A DNA stretch of 64,000 nucleotides from the NCBI RefSeq assembly GCF_021869535.1, contig NW_026262744.1:310001-374000 (forward strand), read 5' to 3'. Each line of letters starts with the position of its first letter. Position 1 is the first letter of the stretch. Source of the stretch: Mytilus californianus (taxonomy: Eukaryota; Mollusca; Bivalvia; Mytilida; Mytilidae). Both the position numbers and the translations under genes were made by a program. The notes under the pieces are model-generated. The model was not told the DNA's origin. It saw only the letters and a program-made list of their open reading frames with translations, and made no database searches. Positions 45,935 to 57,507 of this stretch are shown piece by piece.

Positions 45935-46765
45935 GTGTGTTAGTGTGTGTATGTGTGTGTGTTTTATTGTATGAAATGTTTTTCGTCGGAATTGCTTTCA
46001 ATGTAAATTTTTCATTATGATCATTGGGAAATGTGCTTATACGGAAATGATGAATTTCGAGTGTAAATGTATCCCATGTTATTGTTAAACCCATGCTTGG
46101 TTAATTGGATTAAACATTGTCAAGGTGACAACTTTGTTGAATTGTATTGACATTGAATGTTATTATTAACTTTGGTTTTTGGAGATTTATGTAAGGTGTG
46201 ATTTTTTCATTACGATCATTGGATGACATTGTGTGTATTTTTTTGTTTTATCCATGCTTGGAGTAATTGAATTAGACATTGTCAAGGTGACAACTCAAAT
46301 AAATTGGATTGATATCGAATGTTACTTTTCACTTACTTACTTTTTTGAAGATTTACATGTGTTTGTGTGTGTGTGTGTTCGTGTGTGTGTATATATGTGT
46401 GTAGATGTGTGTTTGTATATATATATGTGTGTGGATTTGTGTGTGTGTGCTCATACGGAATTGTTGATTTTCGAGTGTAAATGTGTCCTATGTTATTTTT
46501 TTACCCATGCTTGGAATAATTGGATTAGACATTGTCAAGGTGACAGTACTATTGAATTGGACTGACATCGAATGTTACTTTTCACTAACTTAGTTTTTTT
46601 AAGATTTATATCTTCTGTTATTATTTTACTCATGCTTGGGGTAATTTGATAAGACATTGTCAGGGAGACAACTCTGTTGAATTGGATTGACATAGCTTGT
46701 TACATTTCACTAACTTAGGTTATTTGAAGATTCATGGTGTGTGTGTGTGTGTGTGTGATTATTTT
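45935..46765. repeat. Minisatellite of about 125-bp core with expanded (GT)n
   Basis: The core catgcttgg...taatt-gatta-acattgtcaaggtgaca recurs at 46092, 46253, 46506 and 46631. (GT)n or (TGTA)n tracts of varying length sit between copies (45929-45963, 46361-46450, 46735-46757). A longer block (tacggaa-tg-tgattttcgagtgtaaatg) at about 46038 and 46454 shows higher-order repetition. The open frame across it is a GT-repeat artefact. Confidence 0.8.
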
Positions 46766-47244
46766 GTAGATTTATTTTTAAAGATTGTCAGGATGACATT
46801 ATTTTGTTTGGATTTTTAATTTTTCCATAATATCATTTTGTGGATAAATTGTCATTTTATTGGATTTTGCTTTTAAATTACATTTGAACACATTACTTTT
46901 TTAAATACGCTTATTTTATTTTATTTTATTTTGGGGGTATTTGAACTATATAATACGTGTTAATTAATCGGTATTATTGTTTGAATATGTTTTGTTATGT
47001 CTTGAACATTTTGTTTTGTAATGTCGGGAAGACACATTTTGTTATTCAATAAACGTTTATTACATTCAATTTTGTTTTTATTAGCAGACTCAGAAATATC
47101 TCATGAAATGAACATACCAAAAATCAGACGACTATACGACTATTTCAATGACATGAAAGAACTATCACAATAACAATATCCTTATTTCAATGAAGTCAAA
47201 GTTCATGGATAACACAAAACCTATATGTTTAGTATAATAGTATA

Positions 47245-47280
47245 ATAGATAGATAGATAGATTAGAGAGAGAGAGAGAGT
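47245..47280. repeat. Microsatellite (GATA)n then (GA)n
   Basis: Four GATA units followed by about eight GA units, perfect or nearly so. Confidence 0.9.
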
Positions 47281-47622
47281 GAATATGTCCTATTTTACAT
47301 CAATATTAAACCCTGCAGGTCTGGCTACATTAATATAAATGCGAACCTCGATTTTGGGTCTACCAAACATGGGTTTACCTGAAAAAAAAAGTGTCCAAAA
47401 AGGGGGTCTAAAAATGTTCATTATGCACTAAAACGTGAAATAAAACAGCTTATTTTTCGACCTTAAAAAAAGTTATATTTTACCACTTGTACAACAAACA
47501 TGTATCAATATCACCAGAAAATGTAGCCAGATGTAGCCAGCGGTAAAATGAAGTTATCATATAACCGAGAAAAAGTAGCCAAAATGTAGCCAAAATGCCA
47601 CATTTACTCATCACAAAAAAAA

Positions 47623-48042
47623 CCCCAAGGGTGACTGGGGAATAGAAGTATGGTCACCATTGGTTTTCCTCCGACCGGCAGTAAAACCCGTGCTAAAGTG
47701 GGGCGTCCGTTTGGCTGTGCGGGATGTACAAATTTGCAGCCACGTCCGGTCAGAATGGGGACGTTAAATCCGATGCCTCGTGTAAAGAGAGTGCCACACT
47801 CTTTGCACGTTAAGAACCCTTGCAACAACTCTTTGAGGGGTCCGTAGGTGACCTGTTTCAACGCTTAATATCTGTCCCTATCCAATATACCCTCATTTCC
47901 CGTGGCAGTCTAAATTTCTCCGACCTTAATCCCTTAATCTATTACAGAACCTACCTATTGTATTTATTGTGAACTTGTTCTCGTCCTGAATATGCATGAA
48001 ATATTTGCCACTGGACGTTAAGCAACCAACAATCAATCAATC
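47623..48042 (+). mobile_element. SINE-like element (440-bp family), full length
   Basis: Starts ccccaagggtgactgggg after an A-run and ends gttaagcaaccaacaatcaatcaat. It carries the whole family body, including gcacgttaagaacccttgc and gacgttaaatccgatgcctc. A small deletion near 47935 removes the ggacgcc segment. No convincing target-site duplication was found. Confidence 0.85.
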
Positions 48043-48235
48043 TAGTCATGCTCTTATATAAAGCCCATTTCACTTTTTCTAACTTTTTTTTAAAAGTTTT
48101 TTCAATGATTTCTTTGTTGCTAAACATACCTTAAGTTGCTGACCAGGTTCCTTGGCAGATCTTGATCAAATCTGTCTCTGGAGAATATGTTGAATAAACT
48201 GGGATACAATTTCAGCAAGTACAGATCAAGATTAA

Positions 48236-49375
48236 AGAACGCATATTCAGAATAGAATGGAGGACACTTTAGAGTTATCAGAAGGATCCAAATTCCAAGA
48301 TGTCACTTTTATAGACAAAATTAGGAGTTTTTAGTGGTGACAACCCTGCAAGACAGTTCAAAACAGGACAACAGAGAGGTGGAGCATACAGCTGTCTTTG
48401 TGGTATTCCACCAAAACCCCATATTAATCTAGAAAGCTGCTACAAACAAAAACCTTATGATCTGGAAGACAGAAGAAAAATTGTATCTGAAGGGTATTTG
48501 TTGAAGAAAATTGAGGGAGGTAATTTCAATCCATTCAAAAATTTAAAAAAAAGAAGAAATTATCGATGAATTAGATCATAGGAATATTGAAATCGTGAAA
48601 GAAGACAAGCCATCCCTATAACAAAAACTGACAGAGCTGTTTCATAGAATCTGCAGACCATGATCACTTATATGCTAAATAACCAATCAAAATCAGCCTC
48701 TGAACATCATATTGATAATTATGAAATAATGCACTGTGAACCAATGCATGACATTACTAATGTGGTTCAAAACATTCTATCCCCCAAGGGTGACTGGGGA
48801 ATAGAAATATGGTCACCATTGGTCTTCCTCCAACCGGCGGTAAAACCCTCGCTAAAGTGGGGCGTCCGTTTGGCTGTGCGGGATGTACAAGTACGCAGCC
48901 ACGTCCGGTCAGAATGGGGACGTTAAATCCGATGCCTCGTGTAGAGAGAATGCCACGCTCTCTGCACGTTGAGAACCCTTGCAACAACTCTTTGAGGGGT
49001 CCGTAGGTGACCTGTTGCAAGGCAAAATTGCTGTCCCTATCCAATTTACCCTCATTTTCCTGTGGCAGTCTAGATTTCCCCGACCTTCTTCCCGGATGGC
49101 CTACATTACAGAACCTACCTATTGTATGTATTGTTAATTTGTTCTCGTCCTGAATATACATGAAATATTTACCACTGGACGCTAAGCAACCAACCAACAA
49201 TCAATCAATCAATCAATCAATCAAAACATTCTATCTGAACTTCCACACCACGTAGAAGATCCCGAGACAAAGATTGCACTGGAAAATTCACATCTTTCAC
49301 ATAGGAAGAAGGCACAAGTCCAAAACTGCAACCCTTATACCTGGGACTTTGCCTTATTAGTGAAAAGTGACTAAT
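48236..49375 (+). pseudogene. Decayed transposon-derived gene, interrupted by a SINE
   Basis: Protein-like blocks in changing frames: GDNPARQFKTGQQRGGAYSC, LCGIPPKPHINLESCYKQKP, YDLEDRRKIVSEGYLLKKIE, HHIDNYEIMHCEPMHDITNV and, after the SINE, SELPHHVEDPETKIALENS. The signature (GD.PA.QFE.G.Q.GG.YSC..C..., then YEI.HCEP.HDI.N.V.N.LSELP) is, from memory, that of a large uncharacterised transposon-derived family found in bivalves and corals. Several stops and shifts are present. A coding frame ran through the insertion site, so the SINE hit what was once an exon. Confidence 0.6.
48782..49220 (+). mobile_element. SINE-like element (440-bp family), full length, TSD 15 bp
   Basis: Complete copy from the 5' terminus to seven ATCA units. 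A perfect 15-bp target-site duplication, tcaaaacattctatc, lies at 48767-48781 and 49221-49235. It splits the HDITNVVQN-ILSELP block of the surrounding pseudogene. Its antisense strand keeps a long open frame, discussed as a finding. Confidence 0.95.
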
Positions 49376-49869
49376 CATAACAAGTTGAAACCTTACATAG
49401 GTGAAAAAATTCTAAAGTGGATGAAAATAGTTAACAAGCAAAGTTCTTAACTGCTGTTAAAGACAAGTTAAACTCAATCATCCCTTGTAGGTACAATATT
49501 TGAGCGATAAACTGAAAGTATAAATTTATCGATTTTGTAAATGTCAGTAAAGATATCAAATTTGGAAAAAAATGATTTTTTTTTATTTATTAATTCTTCA
49601 AAAGGAAATCTAACTTGACAAGTTCGGACTAAAAAAATATATTTTTGCTTAGCAATATAAAAATAGTTAAGTATTGAAGTTAATTTATATTTAAAATTAT
49701 ATAAACTAGGTGTATTTAATTTGTATACTTTTTTAATTAGGTAATTATCTCCCATTTATTAAGCTAAAAAAAACTTAAGATACACTGCAAGGTTATTAAA
49801 TTGGACAATAGATCTAACGGTCAAATACTTCTAGATGAGTTTCCGGTATGATGCTGCCAGAGTTTAGGC
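49376..49869. other. Stretch with no gene seen
   Basis: AT-rich. The 93-codon minus frame at 49474-49755 is Lys/Tyr/Phe-rich, as expected of AT-rich chance frames. Not called. Confidence 0.4.
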
Positions 49870-50740
49870 ACCACCGTTGATCCTGTACTACAGCTGTTCA
49901 GGAAGCAGCACTGGTGGAATATCTCCCTCAACTTAAATTCAATCCCAAAACGGTCAGGAGGACTGTTTATGCTTCATTTATGCCTCAATCAGAACCATGC
50001 CAGCTCTTCAATTTCAACCCACTTTCATTACCTCATCATTACCTCCACCTCCATATGATTTTTCTCCAGGACGTTGGTAATCTTTATCTTTGCTTGGATC
50101 ACCCACTGCCAGCAATAGAAACTAACAACATTGAGGATGAGCTAATACAGGAACACCAGGCGGCACATGGAGTTTAATTGCAGTACACGAACGACATATA
50201 TTTCTTTAACCTTCCTGAATCCCCTGCTGTATCCACTCCCGGATTGGCGTCACCGGTACGCTAAATCATCATGCGAGAACGGGAGATAGAGGAAGAGAAA
50301 AGTCTACTGCATCAGTTGTTGGGTGCTAGTAACCTTCCTACTCCATCAACTCACCATCCTGTCCCGTAGTGAAACAATGTACCGTCAAGTCATTCGCCAA
50401 ATTCTTCTCCATCATCATCTTCATCTAGATGTACCGCTCTGGGCGAGGTGAAACAGTCGATCTCTACTTTACTCGGGAATACAGCTGCCGAGCATGCTAA
50501 GACCAGGAAAAGTGTGAGCCAACTGCACACTGTGATCACCAGTCTGGTGTCACAAGTGCAGGGATTCAGATCAGTTGTCCGTGAAAAGGGACAAGATATA
50601 AGGAGGTCGAAAAACGACAGACCTAACAGAACTACCATCGTCAACAGATCTAGGATCCAGCAATGGCGCCGGACGCAATTCCCAGTGGACAGACATTGGG
50701 TCATCCACTACCACCTGCAAGAAAACGAACGTTTGAGTAT
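49870..50740 (+). pseudogene. GC-richer, broken coding-like region, unidentified
   Basis: Local base composition is clearly richer in G+C than its flanks, and three protein-like pieces lie in succession: EYLPQLKFNPKTVRRTVYAS (49914), REREIEEEKSLLHQLLGASN (about 50270) and ALGEVKQSISTLLGNTAAEH followed by a QLHTVITSLVSQVQGF helix (50430-50590). Stops separate them. The last piece has coiled-coil character. It could be a gag- or ORF1-like remnant or a dead host gene. I do not recognise it. Confidence 0.4.
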
Positions 50741-51752
50741 ATATTGTATTATTATTTTTTTCTGGTTAAGTATTTAAAGGGTATATCATGAATATCAATT
50801 AATTTAAAATTATATAAGGGAATTTAAAAGAATGTTTTAAAATGTTTGTCAATAATAGTGGTTTTATTCAAAATATGAGTATTTGCATATTTTTCATTAA
50901 TCAAGTTTGTTTTCATAATTGTTTCAACTTAAATTAAACATACCTGTTAGTTCAACGATTTTCTCCTAGATTCATAAGATCAATGGTATTTCAGGGCATT
51001 TATCTGAAAAACATATTTTACATTTAACTGTGTATTACATATAGTAATGTTTAGAAAGGGTGGTCATTAATTATTGTGAATATAATTATTGTATGAATTT
51101 AGAGTCAAAGAAATATGGTGTAATAAATGGTGAATGAGATAATAGTTATCGAATATGGTTGAATTGTGATAGAAAAGGAAATCAAAGAAATTTTAAAGAT
51201 TATATTTTTACTGTAAAAATATTATAAGGAAAGAAATCATTGCATAACTGATGTTTTTTAAGATACGTACCTTTTACTTTTGAAAACTTCAATGCATTAC
51301 TTTTTTATGACTGGATACTAGTCATAATGAGCTGGATAAATATTTTTGTAACATAAAATTTATGATATTTTGCAAGATAAATGTTTGGCTGAAAAAAAAT
51401 GTAATCATTTTGGAAAAATGTGAAAGGCTTATTATTGGGTAAAACTATGCTGTGCGTAGAGTAATTCTAGTTGTGGGGTCACAAATTTTAACAGGGGGTC
51501 CTTCCTGCATTTGGACAGGCACATCCATAGTATGGTGGGGATCTAGAAATTTGCTAGACACAAGCCATCGCTCTAACATAAATCAGTGTTTTAACAATAC
51601 AACAAACAAAGAAATAGCTTTAATCAGTTTTCAGTTTGTCAGTATATTTTGTTTTACCTTTTCTTGAACTGGATTTTTCAAATACATTTCCATGTTTTAT
51701 TACCATTATATATTCATTCAGTTTGAATAACAATGGTGAAGTTTCATTTCAC
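50741..51752. other. Stretch with no gene seen
   Basis: AT-rich without exon-like frames. The 71-codon frame at 51452-51667 has no splice context. Confidence 0.4.
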
Positions 51753-51796
51753 TATTTGCCACTGGACGTTAAACAACCGACAATCAATGAATCATT
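51753..51796 (+). mobile_element. SINE-like tail fragment
   Basis: Only the last about 40 bp of the 440-bp family: tttgccactggacgttaaac, then aaccgacaatcaatgaatc. Severely 5'-truncated. Confidence 0.65.
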
Positions 51797-51934
51797 TTCA
51801 TTATTTTTATGTTGAAGGCCATGTATCAATGCAGTGTTTTTAAAAAAGGTGGATTCACTTCTTGGACAACAAATATTTGCTAAGAAAAGAAAAATATGTT
51901 TTAACTTTCATTTTAAAATAATCTTTTTCTAGGA

Positions 51935-52113
51935 ACATCTGAACAACATTTCTAATGAAAATTTAAAATCTTTGGTTATGAGGAGGCAACGGTCAATAAT
52001 TTTGGATATAATTTACGTAGAGGACAGTGGAATGGCAGTCCAGAAACATCTCCTCAGAGAGAGGTGCCTTCATGGTGCAGATGTACATTTTGCAGAGAAA
52101 TGCCTCGTGACCT
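51935..52113 (+). pseudogene. P2RX7_C-like zinc-binding domain exon, partial and frameshifted
   Basis: The acceptor-like ctttttctag ends at about 51933. One frame reads EHLNNISNENLKSLVMRRQ to a point after which another frame carries SPETSPQREVPSWCRCTFC and REMPRDL. The W-C-x-C-x2-C-x2-MP pattern is that of the intracellular cysteine-rich domain shared with P2X7 C-termini and many invertebrate proteins. The expected E--CC that should follow is absent: the sequence runs into a gtaaaa that may be a donor site, or a stop. Confidence 0.55.
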
Positions 52114-53059
52114 AGTAAAAGTGTGATAATAGTTTTAACTGTTGAACATCATTATTTTACAAACAAATAAGTATGCCACAGGCACAGATGTTGCTTGGGT
52201 TGGAGCAAACGTATGCTCAAAAGTTACTGCATATTGCAAAGGAAAAATCAAAATGAAAGAGATGGACAAGGCACAAATACAATGACATTGTCACTTTGAT
52301 GACAAAAAAAGTAAAAACGAGAGAAAAAAGGTTGCTTACTACTATCTGCTGACAAAGTAAATATGCAAGCCATTTTAATGATCCTTCCATTTCCTATATT
52401 TTATACAGATTACACTCTTCACATCATTTAACATTAACATAGATAAAAAGGGGGGATACTGACGGGCATGGATCTTTAAAAAAAACATAATCTTAAATGT
52501 CTGACGAAAAAACTAAATTGTGTGAATAGCTAAAGTAGTGAAAACTAGATATGCAGAAACAAAATAAACCATTTATCATATGCAAATTTATACGATTTGT
52601 TGTCTCGTAGGTTAACTATTGCTTTGATAAGTTGTGACCCCAAAAGAAAAAAAAATTTGTGCAGAAGTGGTTTTTATGCAAAATATATTTTTTTATCAAT
52701 TTGAAATGTACCCTTCATTAAAGGATTCACAATATATTTCGCCTGGTATCAAAAGATGGTATTCCGCTCGAATACTATACAAGGAAAAATCAGTTTGAAC
52801 TTGCGGATTCCATTATTTTTTTGTCCCTTCAGATTTTTATACTGAAAACTTTTTTCTCCTTGTTTAAACATATTTATTCGTCATCATTATAAATATATCC
52901 TTATACAAAATACATAATTCAAATATGATTCGGCAACAAGCTTTACATAGTTTATATTAATCCGTTTCATTGAAATACCAACTCCAATTAATGATTACAT
53001 GAATATAGCATGCAATGTCACAACGATATGGAACAAGAATAAATAAGTAACTATAAAAC
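52114..53059. other. Stretch with no gene seen
   Basis: No exon-like or repeat signal recognised. Confidence 0.4.
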
Positions 53060-53069
53060 AAACAAAAAA

Positions 53070-53492
53070 TGATTGATTGTTGGTTGCTTAACGTCCAGTG
53101 GCAAATCTTTCATGCATATTCAGGACCAGAACAAATTAACAATAAAAACAATAGGTAGGTTCTGTAATAGAGGCGTCTGGGATTGAGGTATGAGAAATTT
53201 AGACTTCCACGGGTAATGAGGGTATATTGGATAGGGACAGAAATTTAGCCTTGCAACAGGTCACCTACGGACCCCTCAAAGAGTTGTTGCAAGGGTTCTT
53301 AACGTGCAAAGAGCGTGGCACTCTCTTGACACGAGGCATCGGATTCAATTTCCCCATTCTGACCGGACGTGGCTGCAAATTTGTACATCCCGCACAGCCA
53401 AACGGACGCCCCACTTTGGCGAGGGTTTTACCGCCGGTCGGAGGAAGACTAATGGTCACCATACTTCTATTCCCCAGTCACCCTTGGGGTTT
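53070..53492 (-). mobile_element. SINE-like element (440-bp family), full length with TSD
   Basis: Tail at left (tgattgattgttggttgc), 5' terminus at right (cagtcacccttggggt). A 10-bp target-site duplication, aaacaaaaaa, lies at 53060-53069 and 53493-53502, in an A-rich target. Confidence 0.9.
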
Positions 53493-53769
53493 AAACAAAA
53501 AAAAAAGAAAGTCGAAAAAAAAATAATTTGAAAATAATGAAAATAAGAAAAGAAGTTTTTTTTTTAAATAGAAAAAATAAGAAAAGAAATGTGCCGTAAA
53601 ATTTGATCTGATATGTGAAAAACAAGTTTTTATTTTAAATGTGGATGTTGTGGTAAAAACAGATGTGAATCAAATAGATTTAAGTAGAAAAGCAGGGCAA
53701 ATGTGCAATAGTCGATGCCATCCAAACTCAGTTTGTAAAAATAAATGATTGTTTTTGTAATATTTTGCT

Positions 53770-53920
53770 TGTTGGTTGTGATACATTTTAATGTGTTGTG
53801 ATACATTTTAATGTGTTGTGCCTGATATTTTAAGATATTATGCTCAACATTTTAATATGTAAAATGCCTCACATTTTAATGTATTGCGGTTATCATTTTA
53901 ATTTATATGTACATATATTG
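53770..53920. repeat. Short minisatellite on cattttaatgtgttgtg
   Basis: Two perfect adjacent units of about 22 bp (ttgtgatacattttaatgtg and surroundings, 53777-53820) are followed by three or four decayed ones with the cattttaat word at spacing of about 25-35 bp. Confidence 0.65.
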
Positions 53921-54162
53921 TGCTTAACACTTTACAATTTATGTTTAGTATAATTCTATGAAATGAATTATGTAACTTTTATTCATTTTCTTTATAAATA
54001 AAACCAAATCTTTATTTCAGTTATTATGTTTAATCCCTGACGTTTTTTCTAGTGATTATACACATTCCTGAAAATTTCAGTGAATATATATAACCCTTAA
54101 ACTAACCAGTGATTCTAATTTTAGGGATTCTACATAATCACTGATTATACAAATTCACTGTA

Positions 54163-54193
<31 letters not shown>
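54163..54193. repeat. (AT)n microsatellite
   Basis: About 14 uninterrupted AT units. Confidence 0.95.
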
Positions 54194-54950
54194 GCGGGCT
54201 AAAGAAAATACTAGTAGACTGTCCCACTTTCATTAACTGGGTCTGTCAATCAGTTATGGATTGTAGCTTATCTTTTGACACTGTTCATTTAGTAACAATA
54301 AAAACAAATTACCATATTTCATACAACGCTGACCACTCTTGATTTTATATCATTGTTTATTTATATTTCAGACCATAAATAAAATAGAAAAACTACTAAA
54401 ATTATCAGGCAACACCCCTTAACATGTGCCACTTAAAAGAGTAAATGTGTCTGCAAGAACCAAGTGCCAGAGGGATGGGTGGATAAACCAACAAAACATG
54501 CAAAAGCATAGGGAACTGAATACTTCGCAGCCATCTGCTAATGTTTCAATGTCTTAAAGGCTTTTTTTTTTCTAATTATTATTATAGTTTGAATTTGGAG
54601 AGCATCTGTTTTACTGTTATGTCCTTTGATAACATCATTTGCGGCTCATGGACACATTCTTTTTTTATTTATCAAATTATAATTTGTTAATTTTATAGAT
54701 TGCGTTCATTGGCATATGATATAAGGTTTTGCTGTATTGATGTAAATTCTAAATTTATTAGTTTAAACATATTTTATTGTACAAAACAAATGGATTAGAC
54801 ACAAGTTTTTCAACTTAGTTCCGTCTTCTCCATTTAAATTTATTAAGGTAAAATCATATGAATATCTTAAATAAATTGATAAATGACAATTTTGAGAAAC
54901 CAAACTTCCTTTTTTTAATTTGGATTCATTATTTTTTGTAGAATAACTAG
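54194..54950. other. Stretch with no gene seen
   Basis: A tatatttcag acceptor-like site near 54371 is followed by a frame-poor segment. No coding call is justified. Confidence 0.35.
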
Positions 54951-55145
54951 TGGTTGTTCCAGAAAAAACTAAGCCCCCCCCCCCAGGGAAGGCTCTTTTT
55001 TGAAATTTTATGTGGGGATGGTTGTATTTGAAATACCAAAAATCAAAGGGAGTGTTGTTCTTATTTCTTTTTAATTCTGTCGGTGGTGGGGGTTAAAAAA
55101 AGGGCCGTCCCTGGGGGGCGGACATAGTATTTTCTGGAACAGCCA
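54951..55145. mobile_element. MITE with about 50-bp terminal inverted repeats
   Basis: Left end tggttgttccagaaaa (54951-54966) and right end complementing to tggctgttccagaaaa (55145-55130). The inverted match continues through a C-rich segment (cccccccagggaaggctc against cccccagggacggccc). The total is 195 bp with non-coding interior. No clear target-site duplication was found. Possibly a DNA-transposon deletion derivative. Confidence 0.75.
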
Positions 55146-56065
55146 TAATTTCATTAACACATGTTCAATTTAACAACAAATTTAATTTTTAAATAAGAAC
55201 AAAGGTTAACCAAAAGTTATGAATTATTATATACTGTATACATTATCAAAATGTGTTGATTGGCAAAGATACAAACATTTCAGTAACAACACAACATAAT
55301 TATGAATCTGCAAGATTTATTATAGGACCAGCAATAGAAAAAATATTGATTATGTTTACACACAGGATATTTTTTTAAGAACTGCTGTAATTAATAAGTT
55401 GAGATCAACTTTTTTTTTGTATTTTATAACTTTTGATTATTTTTTTTTTCAAAGACCGGAAACCAACACAAGACCAGCTGTTCAGAGGGCAGAAAACCAA
55501 AATTTGGAATGACATGTATACAACCAACACAAGACTTAAATTTGGAATAAAAATTTAAAAAAATCAGAAACATATTATTATTTTTTTATTGGTTCATGTA
55601 GCTAAGAAAAAAGAAGTCAACTTTTGGATAGGTCTATCTCTAGTTGGTCAATGGAAAAAAAACAATAGTTAGTTTGATTGAATTTCAGGTATTTTCTTCA
55701 TTTGGGATATTTTTAGAAGTGTGTTTAAGTTGTGTAGAATATATATTTGTAAATTAGACAGTCAGCTTTTGGGCCTTTCTCCAAATTTTTTTCCTAGCTT
55801 GTCATTGTGTAGTGAATGCAGCTGAACGAATCGATCTACAGTAAATATTAAGGTATATGTGGTAGTTTGTTACATTCTGAATGATTCATTAAAAAATGAT
55901 TTCCTTCGTCAAAGTGAAATCTACATTCTAGAATCTCCACCATCATAGTGAAATCTATATTCTAGAAAACTGAATCCCTAAACATTCAGAAGTTGCAGCA
56001 TGTACCAATATGTCATTTTGAAGGCTGTACAGTTACCTATAATTGTTAACATCATCAATATTTGA
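55146..56065. other. Stretch with no gene seen
   Basis: AT-rich; a small direct repeat (gtgaaatctacattctagaa near 55914 and gtgaaatctatattctagaa near 55949). Nothing else. Confidence 0.4.
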
Positions 56066-56076
56066 TTTTATGATAG

Positions 56077-56505
56077 ATTGATTGGTTGATTTTTGGTTGC
56101 TTAACGTCCATTGGCAAATATTTCATGCATATTCAGGACGAGAACAAATTAACAATAAATACAATAGGTAGGTTCTGTAATAGAGGCGTCTGGGGTTGAG
56201 GTCAGAGAAATTTAGACTGCCACGGGAAATGAGGGTATATTGAATACGGACAGAAATTAAGCCTTGCAACAGGTCACCTACGGACCCCTCAATGAGTTGT
56301 TGCAAGGGTTCTTAACGTGCAAAGAGCGATGCACTCTCTTTACACGAGGCATCGGATTTAACGTCCCCATTCTGACCGGACGTGGCTGCAAATTTGTACA
56401 TCCCGCACAGCCAAACGGACGCCCCACTTTAGCAAGGGTTTTACTGCCGGTCGGAGAAAGACCAATGGTGACCATACTTCTATTCCCCAGTCACCCTTGG
56501 GGGGT
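56077..56505 (-). mobile_element. SINE-like element (440-bp family), full length with TSD
   Basis: Tail at left has degenerate ATCA units (attgattggttgatttttgg). The 5' terminus at right is cagtcacccttgggg. Target-site duplication ttttatgatag/ttttaggatag (56066-56076 and 56506-56516), 10 of 11. Confidence 0.85.
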
Positions 56506-57009
56506 TTTTAGGATAGAGGGTTGTCTCATTGGCCATCATACAAAATCTCCTTTTTTGAATAGTATTATGTGTTAATTTTTTTAAAGAAAAGTTGCTTTTG
56601 TTAAATGGAAATGTGTAAATCTTGTACTTCGGTATTGCAAAAGTTAAAAACTAAGACTTTAACCTTAAACAAATGTGTGAAACATGAATTGGACAAAACT
56701 ACAGGTTTTAATGAAAAACATAATGCAAAGTTTTTTGGGAAAACGAGATATTTATACATTTGACATTGAAACCTGGCAAAAAGGTAAAAAAAAACCTTTT
56801 GCGACTGTATTATACACAGCTGGCAGTTTGGAAATAGAGTACATATCGACATTGTGTCCATCTATCCTACATAGACAAATTAACAACTTAAAACAGGTCA
56901 AAAGAATAAAATATAGACCCTGTTTACTTCTTCAATGGAATTATATTGCTCCTATCAATCAAATGAGGACACGGGACATTTACAGTTACAACGTCTTATG
57001 ATGGTAATA

Positions 57010-57135
57010 AATATGTCACAAATTACGTTGTGGCAACGTTTTGTGGATGGTTGTCAGCACGTGCATTGGAGTCCACAAAATTACGTTGTACCAACGTAAT
57101 TTTACTACGTTGTCACAACGTAATGTCAACGTTGG
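57010..57135. repeat. Cluster of short ACGTTG/CAACGT palindromes
   Basis: Three consecutive short inverted units acgttgt-N2-caacgt (57023-57037, 57083-57098, 57108-57122), plus a final aacgttgg. Outer aaattacgttgt sequences repeat. Each can form a 6-7-bp hairpin. Confidence 0.6.
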
Positions 57136-57318
57136 ATTGTTAACTGGGTCTCCTTTTGATTTTGGTTTTTCATTTGAACAAAACAAGAACAAAAAACCAA
57201 AATAGAAGATGCACAATGTTTATCAAATGTCTTCATGTTTATGGAATTGTAAAGTTATTATAACAACATTTCATTACTTTAAATGCTTTGTTTCTAAGCT
57301 AAGAATTCTTTCACTTAC

Positions 57319-57507
57319 CCAGGTTTGATCCCTAAGCTTGACATTGTCCCAACCACTGCATTGGTAACAAGGTTGTATTTAATGTACGAGAGCTTGTCTA
57401 TTAACTGAAGAGGAATGTATAAAGTCTTTACAGTCTTTGTTACACTATAGATACAGTTGGTTGTGCCATAGTCTCCAATTGTGAATATATAGCAAATGCC
57501 GAACATG
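57319..57507 (-). CDS. Candidate internal exon 3, unidentified protein
   Basis: The minus-strand frame reads MFGICYIFTIGDYGTTNCIY and continues KTVKTLYIPLQLIDKL and YNLVTNAVVGTMSSLGIKPG, ending at a strong donor (CTGG|GTAAGT). Composition is balanced and protein-like, unlike chance frames in AT-rich DNA. The entry edge after ..ttaaag is a weak acceptor. If used, its phase (1 nt to complete a codon) fits the exon ending at 62407 upstream on this strand. Length would be 189 bp. Function unknown. Confidence 0.4.

Noticed and set aside
46233..46565. 110-codon Cys/Val-rich open frame
   Set aside because: It is the translation of a (GT)n tract inside a minisatellite; no start or splice context.
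49474..49755. 93-codon Lys/Tyr/Phe-rich minus frame
   Set aside because: Composition equals AT-rich chance translation; no motif or splice site.
53227..53526. SINE-antisense frame as a host gene
   Set aside because: It lies wholly in a mobile element and recurs in other copies; kept only as a low-interest finding.
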